Below are positions 47,001 to 56,957 of a DNA stretch of 64,000 bases, in pieces (within the stretch, counting starts at the first letter, position 1; the number at the start of each line of letters is the position of its first letter). The DNA is from Pedobacter antarcticus. Its GTDB lineage: Bacteria > Bacteroidota > Bacteroidia > Sphingobacteriales > Sphingobacteriaceae. The stretch is from assembly GCF_900112985.1 (NCBI RefSeq), contig NZ_FONS01000009.1, forward strand, positions 90,965-154,964, given 5' to 3'. Both the position numbers and the translations under genes were made by a program. Below the pieces are notes generated by a model. That model made no database searches and was not told the origin of the DNA. It saw only the letters and a list, made by a program, of their open reading frames with translations.

Positions 47001-49442
47001 AAAATCATCAGAACTCTCCGAGTAATGAATGTTCACCTCCGTATCAAAAAGATGTGAAGCAAACCGGCCATAAATACCAGTGGGTATCCAACGCTCGCCG
47101 AGGTTAAAATCCAATTCTTCAAACTCAATTCGTCTTGGTCGGGCTTCTTCCAAAACGGTAAGGCTTGCTTTAGCCTGTGCATCATCGGGATTACTTTCGA
47201 GATACGCTTTGACTTCCTGGGCTTTTTCCACAACGTTACCTGCAATCCAGCGTTCGGATATCTCGTATTTCTTTTGTAAAGGATTGTAATAAATACGACC
47301 GTGTAAGGCTTCTTTCAAAGCGTCATCAGTCATACCGCTGATTTCGGACATATAATCCAAATCCACGTTTCCGTACTTATTGAGCGAGGCCGCTAATGCT
47401 TCTTCGGGATTGTCCGTTGTTATGGTTAAGGTAGAAAAACTTACAGGGCGACTGAATATATCGGCCTTGTGTACCACGCCACCAACCACACGTTCCAGAT
47501 AAGGTATTTCCTTTCCGGAACTATCCGTTTTGATGAGCTTGATATTATCGGCACTGTTGAGGTTTCCGTGCCTTTTGACAAAGGCATCGTAAAGGCGGTT
47601 AAGCGTTTCCCTTTCTTCCTTGTATTCGGTCTGAAACTTTGCCTCTTTATTATAAAGGTCTTGGTAAACATCACGTACAGCAATGTACGCTTCGGCTCTT
47701 GCTTTCTGTAAGGTCGGTAACTGCAAAGGGTGGAAAACTGCCGTACCGTCTGATGTATCTACATCTTGCAGATGACCGACCCAACCATTATCCACAACAA
47801 GACAATCGTTACGGTGGTACGATTGCAGTTCGCCACTATAAGGAGCAGGTTCGGGAATGGTATTGGGAACGGCTGGCTTATCAGCTTGGCCATTCCCGTT
47901 TATTCCCGAAAACAGGTCGCCGATGGCTTCTTGTTTTTTACCGTTGGTTGATGTGCTTCCGTTGGCAGTTCTATTGGTAATCGGAGGCGTATAAGGTTGC
48001 TGCATCGCACTGCTGAACAGGTCAGGTTGGCGACCTATTGCACCTCTTCTTTTGTTGGTGCTTTGCCTTTTAACTTGTGTCGTTTTTTTGGGTGGAGCAG
48101 CAACCATTACAGGCTCGTCCACATTTTCAAACAAGTCGAAAATGCTTAGTTGCTTTAGTTCCTGGGGACTTTCCCGATTGATTATAGGAACAGATAAAGA
48201 TTGTATTTCCGGTTGAATGGTTACAGGTTCGATAACCGGAGGTGTAACCGTTGGTTCAATCGGAATTTGTATTACAGGCTCATCGTTTCGTTCGCCTTTA
48301 TATAAACTCAAATTCAGGTGCTTTCCAAAATCATCCGTAAGCATTTGTTTGAGGTCTTTAGCAATTCCCTCAACGCCGTCTTTGTGCGTATAAATTAATG
48401 CTGGTTTTCCATAAGGGTCGGTATCTAATTTGCGGTCTGTATGTACAATTCTTGTGCTGTCCTGAAAAAAAGCATTGCCAGGCGTATTGTATTCTGTTTG
48501 CTTGCTCTGACAAAAGAGTTCTTCCGCTACTGTCAAATTTTGTTTTGCCGTATTTTTTTGAAGGATAATCAAATCACTGCCAACTTCCGTTCCTGCATAT
48601 TCAGTAAACAAATTGTTGGACAATCTGACCAACGAAACCAAATTGTTATCCTGCATTAATGCTCTGCGTATCGGTTCGTTCTTTGGGCTGTTTAAAATTC
48701 CTTGTGAAGTAATGTAAACTAACAAACCGCCTTCACGGAGCATATCAGTACCTTTCAGGAAAAAGTAATTGTGTATGCTTCTAGCAGCCTGTACTTTAGT
48801 TGTGTCTTTGCTTCTGGAATAAGAAAGGTCAAATACAGATGTATCGCCGAACGGTATGTTACTCGCAACCACATCATAGCTGTTTTGTTCCTTTTCTGGG
48901 ATTTCCTCAAAACCACTTATTCGGATATTACTTTTCGGATAAAGCTGTTTTAAAATCTTGCCTGTGAGCAAATCCTTTTCATAAGCGGTAACATTTACCA
49001 ATTGATTTTCCGAAAAGGACTGTATGAATGAGCCAATCCCTGCTGATGGTTCAAGAAATTTATCGATTTTCAGACCGCTTTCATTTAAGCTTGCTGAAAT
49101 CTCATCTATGACCTGTGGCGGTGTATAGAAAGCCGTAAGCACAGAAATTTTCATACTATCTACATACCTGCGGTATTGCTTTTCGTCTTCGGAATTTTCT
49201 TTGAGTAGTCGGTGTAGTTCCTGCGTAATTGGGAAAAATTCGTGTTCCGTTTTTCTCCAATGATTGATGTCTATTTCATTCGCTATTGGGTTCAGAACGA
49301 ATTTAAGACCGCCAAATCCGCTGTATTGCATCATTAGCAGTCTTTCGCCTACGGTGGCTTGTCGTTTCTCCTTTTCAAGTTTAAAAGCAATTCGTAGGGC
49401 ATCAATGTTCTGTTGGAGATGTTGGCGTTTACTGAAGCCCAT
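44016..49442 (-). CDS. Giant N6-methylase/SNF2-type helicase fusion
   Basis: An 1808-residue protein of the type found in nearly every Bacteroidota ICE. An N-terminal adenine methyltransferase region has the N-I-P-F catalytic motif near residues 190-193 ([10 protein letters not shown]). A long linker with Pro/Gln-rich disorder follows (about 370-540). The helicase part has HEVGAGKT (about 960), a DESH box (FVDESHQF, about 1125) and [11 protein letters not shown] (motif VI). It probably protects or unwinds ICE DNA, for example against restriction in the recipient (inference). The start overlaps the DUF1896 gene by 14 bp. Confidence 0.88.
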   Translation of the reverse strand: MGFSKRQHLQQNIDALRIAFKLEKEKRQATVGERLLMMQYSGFGGLKFVLNPIANEIDINHWRKTEHEFFPITQELHRLLKENSEDEKQYRRYVDSMKISVLTAFYTPPQVIDEISASLNESGLKIDKFLEPSAGIGSFIQSFSENQLVNVTAYEKDLLTGKILKQLYPKSNIRISGFEEIPEKEQNSYDVVASNIPFGDTSVFDLSYSRSKDTTKVQAARSIHNYFFLKGTDMLREGGLLVYITSQGILNSPKNEPIRRALMQDNNLVSLVRLSNNLFTEYAGTEVGSDLIILQKNTAKQNLTVAEELFCQSKQTEYNTPGNAFFQDSTRIVHTDRKLDTDPYGKPALIYTHKDGVEGIAKDLKQMLTDDFGKHLNLSLYKGERNDEPVIQIPIEPTVTPPVIEPVTIQPEIQSLSVPIINRESPQELKQLSIFDLFENVDEPVMVAAPPKKTTQVKRQSTNKRRGAIGRQPDLFSSAMQQPYTPPITNRTANGSTSTNGKKQEAIGDLFSGINGNGQADKPAVPNTIPEPAPYSGELQSYHRNDCLVVDNGWVGHLQDVDTSDGTAVFHPLQLPTLQKARAEAYIAVRDVYQDLYNKEAKFQTEYKEERETLNRLYDAFVKRHGNLNSADNIKLIKTDSSGKEIPYLERVVGGVVHKADIFSRPVSFSTLTITTDNPEEALAASLNKYGNVDLDYMSEISGMTDDALKEALHGRIYYNPLQKKYEISERWIAGNVVEKAQEVKAYLESNPDDAQAKASLTVLEEARPRRIEFEELDFNLGERWIPTGIYGRFASHLFDTEVNIHYSESSDDFSVSCKQKNVHIWDKYAVKAESRTFDGIALLKHALVNTTPDITKKVMVGDQEVKVRDMEAIQMANTKIDEIRTAFTDWLHAQNDEFKTRLTDKYNDTFNCFVRPNYDGTHQNFPGLDRKALGIEDLYSSQKDTVWMIKLNNGAICDHEVGAGKTLVMCTAAQEMKRLGLAHKPMIIGLKSNVHEIAEAYRTAYPHAKILFPGKEDFTPQKRQRIFGDIKNNDWDCVILTHDQFGMIPQSPEIQKEILEIELDSVERNLDALQSQGKEVTRGMLAGVIKRKENLEVKLKTLQHDIENRKDDVVDFKMMGIDHLFVDESHQFKNLMFNTRHSRVAGLGNVDGSQKAINLLFAIRTIQERINADMGATFLSGTTISNSLTELYLLFKYLRPRAMEKQGIHSFDAWAAIYARKTTDYEFSVANNIVAKERFRYFIKVPELAQFYSEITDYRTAKDIGIDRPNKNEVLYNIPPTPDQEVFIQKLMEFAKSGNASLLGRAPLSPSEEKAKMLIATDYARKMSLDMRMVSGAYDDHPDNKASHCADNIAKYYNQYNAQKGTQFVFSDLGTYKPGEWNVYSEIKRKLVEDHGIPANEVRFIQEAKNDKQRKELIKGMNEGKIRILFGSTSMLGTGVNAQKRAVAVHHLDTPWRPSDLAQRDGRAVRKGNEIAKFFAGNKVDVIIYAVEKSLDSYKFNLLYNKQLFIDQLKNNNLGKRTIDEGSMDEKSGMNFSEYVAILSGNTDLLDKAKLEKQIAGLESEKQAFNRSKYSAKYKLEDYTAELDKAQSRFDRMSLDWNNLQGRIQKRSDGTIANPVQLDGLPPNADIKQIGAKLNQLADKARTGGQYEEIGSLYGFTLYVKTEMSEKEGVDIRVNRFLVQGEGNIKYTYNNGLIAKDEKLAAMNFLNALEKLPGYIEQEQKKIAEIQKDLPVLQNVVNGMWSKESRLSELKTELAAVERKIQLSITPEPKEEPVEQIEKQKETPNISENIVRTKGTYLPRGVL

Positions 49443-49866
49443 TTTCGGCTATCCATATTGCGATGGTTCCGGTTATTTCGGTATAGAGCAGGTCGTACTC
49501 TGTCTTATAAGCGAAATCATCGGTTAGTTGGTAGCCAGAGAAAACAGGCTCACAAACCGGGAACATTTTCAGGGCGAACGATCGCAGTTCCTCATCTGCC
49601 ATTATGGTATCAAACTCATTGCATACCACTTGAAACACAGTGTCAAATTTGGAGAAGTGCAAGCCCTCAAACAGAATATAGTTGGCTATTTCATTACATT
49701 TTTCAATGCTATTTCCTGATTGAAAAGCACCTTCGTAAGCGTTGGTAGCCCACGAGGAACGTTGCTCAATAAATTTTTGGTCGTTTGCTTTTTCGGGGAA
49801 GCTGGTGTTTAATAATTCTTGCAGTCGTAATCTGAAATACGATAGGTCTTTTTGTTGTGTATTCAT
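49429..49866 (-). CDS. DUF1896 family protein
   Basis: A 145-residue soluble protein of the DUF1896 family, typically encoded just before the methylase-helicase in these ICEs, as here (14-bp overlap). Its biochemical role is unknown. The upstream region holds the best example of the array promoter. Confidence 0.8.
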   Translation of the reverse strand: MNTQQKDLSYFRLRLQELLNTSFPEKANDQKFIEQRSSWATNAYEGAFQSGNSIEKCNEIANYILFEGLHFSKFDTVFQVVCNEFDTIMADEELRSFALKMFPVCEPVFSGYQLTDDFAYKTEYDLLYTEITGTIAIWIAENGLQ

Positions 49867-49899
49867 ACTATAATTTTGTTTTGAATTTTACTTGAAACT

Positions 49900-49975
49900 C
49901 AAAATTATAGCAGTAGATAAGAGCCTTTAAAAATGTGGCAGGGTTTGGCTTTGAGAGGATGAGTTTGACGCAAAA
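49900..49975 (-). promoter_or_regulatory. DUF1896-methylase promoter with TGGC array
   Basis: A perfect -7 box TAATTTTG lies at 49907-49900 (minus strand), with the array at 49936-49975 (plus strand), 28 nt away. The first two units start TGGC, and the third and fourth are degraded to AGGA and TGAC. No -33 TTG is evident, so the array probably takes its place as an activator site. The rest of the space up to the GHKL gene shows no other feature. Confidence 0.7.
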
Positions 49976-50061
49976 TTTAATAAAAATAATTATGACCTTA
50001 CAGATAATCATAAAATTTAGTTTGCTTATATTTAACCTCTATTAAAAATCTTATTTGCACT

Positions 50062-52086
50062 ATGGAGGTACCAGTAAAAAATTTAGTTGAAACAGTAGAT
50101 TTGACAGCGGAAGATGTTCTTCTTCCTATGTTAGAATGTGTTGTTAATTCTATAATTAGTCTCCAAAAGTCTCAATTACCAGCAAACGAAAAGAAAATTC
50201 AAATTCAAATTACCAGAGGTGATTTGCCGGAGAAACTTAACTTTGACAATGTCAAAACAATTTCAGGATTTAAAGTTATTGATAACGGAGTAGGTTTTAA
50301 TAATAACAATTACAAATCATTTCAAACTCCATTTTCACAAATTAACAAGGACTTTGGCTGTAAAGGAATAGGTAGATTTACAGTTCTTGCTGCGTACAAA
50401 GATTTTCTTGTAGACAGCAATTATTTAGAAGATACTACTTGGTATATTAGAAAATTTCGGTTTTCTACTGAAAAAGAGTTGGAAATAATTGAGTTTGGTA
50501 ACTCTCAAGCTGAACAAGCGAAAACTGTTGTCGAAATTCAGAATTGCACTAATCATATTCTAATTGAAAAATCTGCTATTTCATTACTTCAAATAAGTGA
50601 AAGTATTATGCAGCATTGCTTTATATACTATTTGAATAATTCTTTGCCAAGAATTGAAGTTATTGATTTAGAAAACAATGAGGTAGAGGTTATCAACGAA
50701 TTATTTCAAAAAGTATCAAAAGAAAAAGAGAGAGACTTCTCTTTAAAAGAAGAGGATTTTAAGTTCTATATTACAAAAACATTGAAAGAAGGTAATCGAA
50801 AAAATAATTACCTATATTACTGTGCAAACAACAGGACAGTTGGAAATCCTAAAAATATTAAGAACATCAATTCTATTTTCTCTTACCCTGTCTTAATAGA
50901 TAATGAGTATTATTTTTTTGATATTTATGTTGTTTCTGAGTATTTAAATAAAAAAGTCTTTAAAACAAGAAATGGATTTAATATCCCGAAAGAAAGAGAA
51001 AATCTTTTGTTTGACGATGATAATACAATTACATTTCAAGATATTGAAGAATATATATCTTCAATCTTGGAAGTCGAATATGATAATTTTGTGAAGACGG
51101 CTAGACATAAAAATATCGAAAATGTTAAATACTATATTTCTCATAAAGCACCAAGATTTAATAGTTTTCTAAAAAATCCAGAAATCCTAAACTCAATACC
51201 ACCAAATCTAAGCGAAGATAAACTGGAAGAGCACCTGTATAAAATTTCCTTTAATGCTAGAAGAAAGGTTGAAAATAACATAGAAAGATTTATAAAAACA
51301 AAAGAAGTAAACGAAGATGCTATTGGTCAAATAATAAATGATATTAAAGCAAAGACAGCTTATGATGTAGATAGTTTAGCTGATTATATGATGAGAAGAA
51401 AAGCTATTATCAATTTATTTGACAAATTTTTGGATGCTGATGAAAACGGAGATTATAAACTTGAAGAAGATGTCCATAATTTGATATTTCCTTTAGGGTT
51501 AACAAACAATGATTTAGAATATGAAAACCATAATTTATGGATTTTAGATGAACGATTTATTTCATATAAGTTTATTGCTTCTGATAAATCTATCACTTCA
51601 TTCTCACAAACAAAAAGTAGAAAAGAAACAGATTTAATATTGATTGATAATCCACAAATGTTTAATAATCCAATCAGTTTTGGCGATAAAGCTAGTGGTG
51701 AGGTAAATTCTATGGTTATTTTCGAGTTTAAAAGACCTGGAGATGTTGCACATCAAAAGAACAAAACGGATTATAGATGGGAGTTTTCAGAACTTGTAGA
51801 ACCTTACTTCGAGGAGTTTATTTATCAGCCAATTAAAAAAAACTATAAGGGAAATCAAATCATTTTAAAAGAAACAACTCCAAAATTTGGTTACATAATC
51901 CTAGATTTTATTCCAGAACCTCTAGCAAGATACAATAAGAACAAAGGTTGGAAAGCTACTCCTTTTGGGACTTATTTCAAGATAGAGGCTGAACTTAATT
52001 TACATTTGGAAGTAATGACTTTCAGGCAACTTCTTGATGCTTCCAAGCAAAGACATAATCCATTTTTTGATAAGCTATTTACATAA
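50062..52086 (+). CDS. GHKL ATPase with C-terminal nuclease-like domain
   Basis: A 674-residue protein, strongly AT-rich compared with its neighbours. The N-terminus is a Hsp90/MutL/MORC-type ATPase: N-box E25-x3-N29, G1 box D74-N-G-V-G78, G2 box G99-C-K-G-I-G104. The C-terminal part has D524 (DLILID) and then E555-F-K557 (IFEFKRP), arranged as in PD-(D/E)xK nucleases. It is a single gene, inserted between the DUF1896 and ORF6N/topB genes. An ATP-switched nuclease acting in defence is a fair inference, but I know no named system with this exact layout. Confidence 0.75.
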   Translation: MEVPVKNLVETVDLTAEDVLLPMLECVVNSIISLQKSQLPANEKKIQIQITRGDLPEKLNFDNVKTISGFKVIDNGVGFNNNNYKSFQTPFSQINKDFGCKGIGRFTVLAAYKDFLVDSNYLEDTTWYIRKFRFSTEKELEIIEFGNSQAEQAKTVVEIQNCTNHILIEKSAISLLQISESIMQHCFIYYLNNSLPRIEVIDLENNEVEVINELFQKVSKEKERDFSLKEEDFKFYITKTLKEGNRKNNYLYYCANNRTVGNPKNIKNINSIFSYPVLIDNEYYFFDIYVVSEYLNKKVFKTRNGFNIPKERENLLFDDDNTITFQDIEEYISSILEVEYDNFVKTARHKNIENVKYYISHKAPRFNSFLKNPEILNSIPPNLSEDKLEEHLYKISFNARRKVENNIERFIKTKEVNEDAIGQIINDIKAKTAYDVDSLADYMMRRKAIINLFDKFLDADENGDYKLEEDVHNLIFPLGLTNNDLEYENHNLWILDERFISYKFIASDKSITSFSQTKSRKETDLILIDNPQMFNNPISFGDKASGEVNSMVIFEFKRPGDVAHQKNKTDYRWEFSELVEPYFEEFIYQPIKKNYKGNQIILKETTPKFGYIILDFIPEPLARYNKNKGWKATPFGTYFKIEAELNLHLEVMTFRQLLDASKQRHNPFFDKLFT

Positions 52087-52095
52087 AATAGTTTT

Positions 52096-52986
52096 TTAAT
52101 TCGAATTATGTAACAAACTTAACATTCTTACAACCTCAACATCCATCCTCGAAAAGGCAAACCATTTTTTGCCCAAGTCTTTCAGGGATGCTCCGATATG
52201 GTAAAGTTCCGTGTCGTCAATAATCAAAAAACGGTCGTGAGCATCAGAGAAAAGCTCAATTTCAATAGCTGGATATTGGCTGCTGTATCGTTGCAGATCA
52301 AGTTGTAATTGGTTATTGATATTTTTGGTGTAAATCTTGGCAGTTACTGACTGCTCACGCTTTCCGAGCAATGTGAGGACTGTATCGTCAACATAATTAT
52401 CAATGAGTATAATGGAAATTTTGGCACTTCGGATAATATCGGAAACAAAGGTATAAGCATCGAAAATCTGTCCGTTGCAAAAGATACCTTTGTCGCTTTG
52501 GAGCTTGTCGCTTTCCAAAGCCTTAAAAATCTCTTCAAATTTTTGGTCAGCTTCTAATTGTTTCAGTTCAATTTTATCCAGACGATGAAAAAGCGAAGCA
52601 TTGCTCATTAGCATTCTCCGCATTTCTACAAAAGCATTCATAATCTCAATGCTGACCTTTATAGCTACCGTTGAACGGAGTACCGAAGCCAGCATTGCAA
52701 TACCTTGTTCAGTGAAAACGTAGGGCAGATAACGCCTGCCACCATAATTCAAACTTGAGGTCACAATTTGTGACCTCAAGTTGATGGTATCAAATTCCTG
52801 CTGTGCCAATTGGAAACGAAAGCTTTCAGGGAAACGATTTGCATTACGTTTTACTGCCTGATTGAAGACTTTTGTTTCTACCTGATAAATACTTGCAAGG
52901 TCGCTGTCGAGCATCACTTGTTGCCCTCTTACAGTATAGATTTGATTTTCTATTTCCTTGCTGGTAATGATAAGTTTATTTTCCAT
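52096..52986 (-). CDS. ORF6N-PLD fusion protein
   Basis: A 296-residue protein. Residues 5-110 are an ORF6N (KilA-N-related) DNA-binding domain (VRGQQVMLDSDLASIYQVET..). The C-terminal part (about 160-295) resembles a phospholipase D-like domain with HDRFLIIDD in place of HxKxxxxD. The start ATG at 52986 shares its A with the topB stop (TGATG), so it is translated after topB. A nuclease or regulator role is possible; the single H-x-R motif makes catalysis uncertain. Confidence 0.72.
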   Translation of the reverse strand: MENKLIITSKEIENQIYTVRGQQVMLDSDLASIYQVETKVFNQAVKRNANRFPESFRFQLAQQEFDTINLRSQIVTSSLNYGGRRYLPYVFTEQGIAMLASVLRSTVAIKVSIEIMNAFVEMRRMLMSNASLFHRLDKIELKQLEADQKFEEIFKALESDKLQSDKGIFCNGQIFDAYTFVSDIIRSAKISIILIDNYVDDTVLTLLGKREQSVTAKIYTKNINNQLQLDLQRYSSQYPAIEIELFSDAHDRFLIIDDTELYHIGASLKDLGKKWFAFSRMDVEVVRMLSLLHNSN

Positions 52987-55070
52987 CACTTTTTGTAGCT
53001 TTTATTTTTATCAAACTCAAAGGAACTTTCGGCATTTTCATTCAACACGATATAAGCATCGAATTTTTTTCCTGCTTTGCTTTTCATTCCTTTGATAAGT
53101 GAAGTTTTCTTTTTATTGACAAGATTTTCAATATCGGTTATGCCGATTTGTATACCACACACATTACGGAACTGAACCCAATTACAAGCCTCATCAGTAC
53201 ACTTCACGATTTTATCACGGATAATGAGTTGCTGGCTTTTGCATTTCGGGCAAATGAGTTTTGGCAAGTTGTTTTGGGCAATGGAAGTCTGCAACAGCTC
53301 ATTGGTAATAGATGAGGCGTAATTTTCCATTTCCTTTTGAAACACCCTTGCATCTGCTTCGTTGTTTTCGATTTTCTGCAATGTGAGTTCCCATTCGGCT
53401 GTCATTGCCACGTCTGCAATTTTGCGATTTTTGACTAATTCGTAAACCTGTAATCCTTTCTCAGTTGGTATTAAAGATTTCTTATCTCGTTGGATATAAT
53501 TTCGAGTAAACAGGGTTTCGATGATGGAGGCCCTTGTAGCGGGAGTGCCGATACCGATGTTTTGCAACGCTTTCCGTTCTTCTTCATTTTCTATTTCTCT
53601 TCCAGCACTTTCCATAGCTGATAAAAGTCCTGCCTCGGTATAAAGTACAGGTGGTTTGGTTTTCTTTTCGAGAACGGAAGCTTCTTTTATTTTGAGTTCA
53701 TCGCCCTTATTTAGTTCAGGTAAATCCTGTACAGGCTCAATATCATCATCGGAGAAATTCCCTTTGATGGAACGCCAACCAGGTTCAATTATCTTACAGC
53801 CTTTTGCGGTAAAATCATAATGCAATGACTGTAAAGCAACATCGGTTATCTCCTTGATGCAGGCTTGTGAAAGGGCTTCGAGCAATCGAAAGGCAATCAT
53901 ATCATAAACGGAATTTTCCTTTGCATTCAGTGCTGAAGGAATTTTATCTGTAATCAACAAACCGTGGTGATCGGTAACACGCAAATCGTTCACAATACGT
54001 TTATTGAAGCGACCCCATTTCATTTTTGTAATCGCTTGTTTGCAGCTTTCTCTGTCCTGTAAAGCCCTTACAAGATTGGGGATTTCTGCCCACATATCCT
54101 CAGGAATATATTTGCTTCCGGTACGTGGATAAGTGATAAACTTCTTTTCATAGAGGCTTTGAGCAATATTTAGGGTTTCGTCAGCAGACAAATTCAGTTT
54201 TTTATTGGCTTCTTTCTGCAATCCGGTAAGATCGAATAGCAAAGGCGGTTGTTCCGTAACGCTTTTGGTTTCTACTGATGTAATTGTTGTAGTTTCGTTT
54301 CGTTGAATGGCTTTCAGCGTATCAACGGCAAGTTTTTGGTCTTCCCATTTTGTTTTGGAAATACTTTTAAAATCTATCAACTCTTTATTATGCGATAGCT
54401 GTATCTGCCAATAATTCTTAACCTTGAAATTCTTGTTTTCCAAATAACGTTTGCATATCAAAGCCAAGGTAGGCGTTTGCACTCTTCCGAGGGAATAGAT
54501 ACCATTTCCTGCGGCAATGCTCAATGCTTGTGTTGCATTAATGCCTACCAACCAATCAGCTCGGCTTCTGCCTTGTGCTGCTTGGTATAATCCGTCAAAT
54601 TCTTTTCCTTGTTTTAGGTTTTCAAATCCTTGCTTGATGGCTTTTTCGGTCAACGAACTTATCCAAAGCCGTTCAAACGGTTTGTTGCATTTCAGGTATT
54701 CGTAGATGTAACGAAATATCAATTCGCCTTCACGGCCTGCATCGGTAGCCACAATAATGCTCTCGCTTTTATTGAAAAGCTGTTCAATAATTTTTAGTTG
54801 CTTTAACGCTCCTGTATCGGCTGTATAGCCTTTATCTTTTTTTACTTTGCGAACAGTTAATAAAAAAGAATTGGGTAAAATTGGTAACGCTGTTTTATCA
54901 AATCCCGAAATTCCATAATCTTCGGGCATTCCCAACCCTATTAAATGTCCGAATGCCCAGGTAACAAAATAGCCGTTGCCTGTAAGGTAGCCCTCCTTTT
55001 TATCAGATGCTCCCAAAAGTCCGGCTATTTCCCTTGCTACGCTTGGTTTTTCTGCAATGATTGTTTTCAT
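52986..55070 (-). CDS. topB: DNA topoisomerase III (TopB)
   Basis: A 694-residue type IA topoisomerase. The Toprim domain begins MKTIIAEKPSVA, the DAGREGE motif is near residues 104-110, and the catalytic Tyr is Y314 (ITYPRTGS). A C-terminal zinc finger is CPKCKSQ...CTDEACNW. TopB-like genes sit in the excision/mobilisation region of CTnDOT (exc). It starts 3 bp after the DUF3945 gene and overlaps the ORF6N gene by one base. Confidence 0.9.
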   Translation of the reverse strand: MKTIIAEKPSVAREIAGLLGASDKKEGYLTGNGYFVTWAFGHLIGLGMPEDYGISGFDKTALPILPNSFLLTVRKVKKDKGYTADTGALKQLKIIEQLFNKSESIIVATDAGREGELIFRYIYEYLKCNKPFERLWISSLTEKAIKQGFENLKQGKEFDGLYQAAQGRSRADWLVGINATQALSIAAGNGIYSLGRVQTPTLALICKRYLENKNFKVKNYWQIQLSHNKELIDFKSISKTKWEDQKLAVDTLKAIQRNETTTITSVETKSVTEQPPLLFDLTGLQKEANKKLNLSADETLNIAQSLYEKKFITYPRTGSKYIPEDMWAEIPNLVRALQDRESCKQAITKMKWGRFNKRIVNDLRVTDHHGLLITDKIPSALNAKENSVYDMIAFRLLEALSQACIKEITDVALQSLHYDFTAKGCKIIEPGWRSIKGNFSDDDIEPVQDLPELNKGDELKIKEASVLEKKTKPPVLYTEAGLLSAMESAGREIENEEERKALQNIGIGTPATRASIIETLFTRNYIQRDKKSLIPTEKGLQVYELVKNRKIADVAMTAEWELTLQKIENNEADARVFQKEMENYASSITNELLQTSIAQNNLPKLICPKCKSQQLIIRDKIVKCTDEACNWVQFRNVCGIQIGITDIENLVNKKKTSLIKGMKSKAGKKFDAYIVLNENAESSFEFDKNKSYKK

Positions 55071-55073
55071 ACT

Positions 55074-56540
55074 TTAAGATATTTTTTTGCCTCTGGTTTT
55101 TGCTGGAGTTTTGGGCTTTTCCTGTTGTTCCTGCTGTTGTTTGTTTTTCGGTGTTTGTTGACCATACTTCAAAGGCTCTTTGATATTTTTGGTCGCTTCA
55201 TTGGTCTTGCCCTCCGAATTGACAGCAGTTTGCGTTTTATGGGCTTCGGTTGGTTTTACTCTTTCCTTGTATTGATTTGGAAATTCAAAATTGGTTTTTC
55301 CATTTTCTTTATTGAAAGTGATATAACCTTGATATGGTTGCCCTTTTTTATCTTTCAATCCATCAATGTAGATGGTTTGACCGGCTTTAAAATCCTTATG
55401 TTGATCATCGGTCAATTCTTTACCTCTGAATGTTTTTGGAGCTTCCTGAGATTGGTTTTGCTGATTGTTTTGAGTTTGTCCATTGCTTTGGGTTTGCCTG
55501 TTAGAATTGTTGCGGTCAAACAGAAACTCCACATATCGCTTGTCTGCATTGAATTGTACTGTTGCCGAAAATTCTGTTCCTTTGGTAGAAATCATACCCT
55601 CTAACTTTAGCGGTTTACCCTCCATTAAGGTTTGTTTCTGGGCATCGTCCAATTTCACGCCTTTAATTTCATCTGGAACTTTTATAAAATCCGTCCTCAA
55701 TGCAATTACATCATTCGTTAGTCTGTCTATACTGATAATGGAAGGCATCAGTTCGCCAGTTTTGGAATTTTTCAAATCTACCACACGCCCCATATTACCA
55801 GTTTCGAGCAGGTTCTTTTTGTCTTCATCCGTAAACTTGTGCCCGAAAAATTCAAAATGCAAATTGGGTTCTTTTTTGATGCCGTGTATTCCTACCACAA
55901 CTTTTCCGTCTTCGGCTTGCTGTAAAGACAAGCGGGCATCTGTACGAAGAATTGTACCACCGAGGTTGACACCAATCGGTAAGAGTTCATTCGTTTTGTA
56001 ACCTTTCAATAAAGGTTCAAGTAGGTTTCTCTTTTCAAGGTATTCCTTGCTTAATCCGAGATTGGTCATAGTATCCCAATCAATCTGCTCCGGTTTGTAG
56101 CGGTATTCGCTTGCTTGCTGTGTTGTTTCTGTTGTTGCCATATTATTTTGATTTACTTGTTTTTTATCCGATTGCTGTTCTATTTTTACTTCGTGCTCTT
56201 TCATTATTTTTTCGCCTTCAGGAGTTGGCTTGTCAACCTGCTTTTGCATTTCCTGTGCTTTTTCAACAGCGACAGGTGCAGGCACTTTAAAGAATGAAAA
56301 ATTGGTAGGGTTCTTTAGCTGGCTGAAAAAATTGGAGAAGAAGTTCGAAAAGAAATCACCACTTTTGTCCACACGCATAAACTGGTTTTGGTTTTTCTTC
56401 GTGGGATCAACAGTTTCCATTTTCCCGTTTTCGTCTATACTCTTTACGGCTTGGATTTTCATTTTTTCTTTATCCAGCACCAGCAATATGTCCGATAACT
56501 GTTCGGGCATTTCCTGCTTATTTGTTGTTTCTTCACTCAT
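55074..56540 (-). CDS. DUF3945 protein
   Basis: A 488-residue protein of the DUF3945/DUF4099 type that precedes topB in Bacteroidota ICEs. There is a low-complexity N-terminal half, two similar middle modules of about 60 residues with KLDDAQKQTLMEGKPLKLEG and ELTDDQHKDFKAGQTIYIDG (a repeated unit), and a Lys/Gln-rich tail. Function is unknown; likely DNA processing with TopB. Confidence 0.8.
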   Translation of the reverse strand: MSEETTNKQEMPEQLSDILLVLDKEKMKIQAVKSIDENGKMETVDPTKKNQNQFMRVDKSGDFFSNFFSNFFSQLKNPTNFSFFKVPAPVAVEKAQEMQKQVDKPTPEGEKIMKEHEVKIEQQSDKKQVNQNNMATTETTQQASEYRYKPEQIDWDTMTNLGLSKEYLEKRNLLEPLLKGYKTNELLPIGVNLGGTILRTDARLSLQQAEDGKVVVGIHGIKKEPNLHFEFFGHKFTDEDKKNLLETGNMGRVVDLKNSKTGELMPSIISIDRLTNDVIALRTDFIKVPDEIKGVKLDDAQKQTLMEGKPLKLEGMISTKGTEFSATVQFNADKRYVEFLFDRNNSNRQTQSNGQTQNNQQNQSQEAPKTFRGKELTDDQHKDFKAGQTIYIDGLKDKKGQPYQGYITFNKENGKTNFEFPNQYKERVKPTEAHKTQTAVNSEGKTNEATKNIKEPLKYGQQTPKNKQQQEQQEKPKTPAKTRGKKIS

Positions 56541-56566
56541 AGTCTGAAAATTTTAAAATTCAATGC

Positions 56567-56642
56567 CGAATGTAAAGGAAGCCTTCACTGAATTGCATTA
56601 CTTGGCACTCAAAGGCAGTGTTTGTCACTTATTGACGTTCAT
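56567..56642 (-). promoter_or_regulatory. DUF3945-topB promoter with TGGC array
   Basis: The array occupies 56603-56642 (plus strand; units start TGGC, AGGC, TGTC, TGAC). A -7-like box TACATTCG (5 of 6) lies at 56574-56567 on the minus strand, again 28 nt away. The array runs into the last codons of the upstream HTH gene. Confidence 0.65.
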
Positions 56643-56933
56643 CTTAATTGTGGGTGGGTTAAAGCTATCTCTGATGAATTGATGAACATCAGACAATTTG
56701 TAATAAAGCTTTCCACTAATAGTATAATAGGGCAGTTTGCCGATGGAGCGATACCGTTGCAGGGAACGGTTGCTGATTTTCAGCATCTGAAGTAAATCCT
56801 GGTTATCGAGCAGTTCCTCGCCATCTATGCTATTACGTTTCTTCTGTAAATCATCTATATTATCGCCCAGCATATCAAGACGTCCCATTAAGCGTTCCAT
56901 CCACGCCAAAAATTCCATTCTGTCAATATTCAT
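56625..56933 (-). CDS. Helix-turn-helix protein (excisionase-like), copy A
   Basis: A 102-residue protein with a C-terminal MerR/Xis-like helix-turn-helix (NQDLLQMLKISNRSLQRYRSIGKLPYYTISG..). The N-terminus is a short coiled-coil. Pairs of such small proteins are typical beside topB in these ICEs and may control excision. It follows copy B with a 24-bp gap. Confidence 0.78.
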   Translation of the reverse strand: MNIDRMEFLAWMERLMGRLDMLGDNIDDLQKKRNSIDGEELLDNQDLLQMLKISNRSLQRYRSIGKLPYYTISGKLYYKLSDVHQFIRDSFNPPTIKMNVNK

Positions 56934-56957
56934 AATGATATTTTTAAGGGTTCATAC

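Noticed and set aside
54945..55604. 219-codon frame opposite topB/DUF3945
   Set aside because: Phe/Leu-rich shadow of Lys/Gln-rich coding sequence on the other strand.
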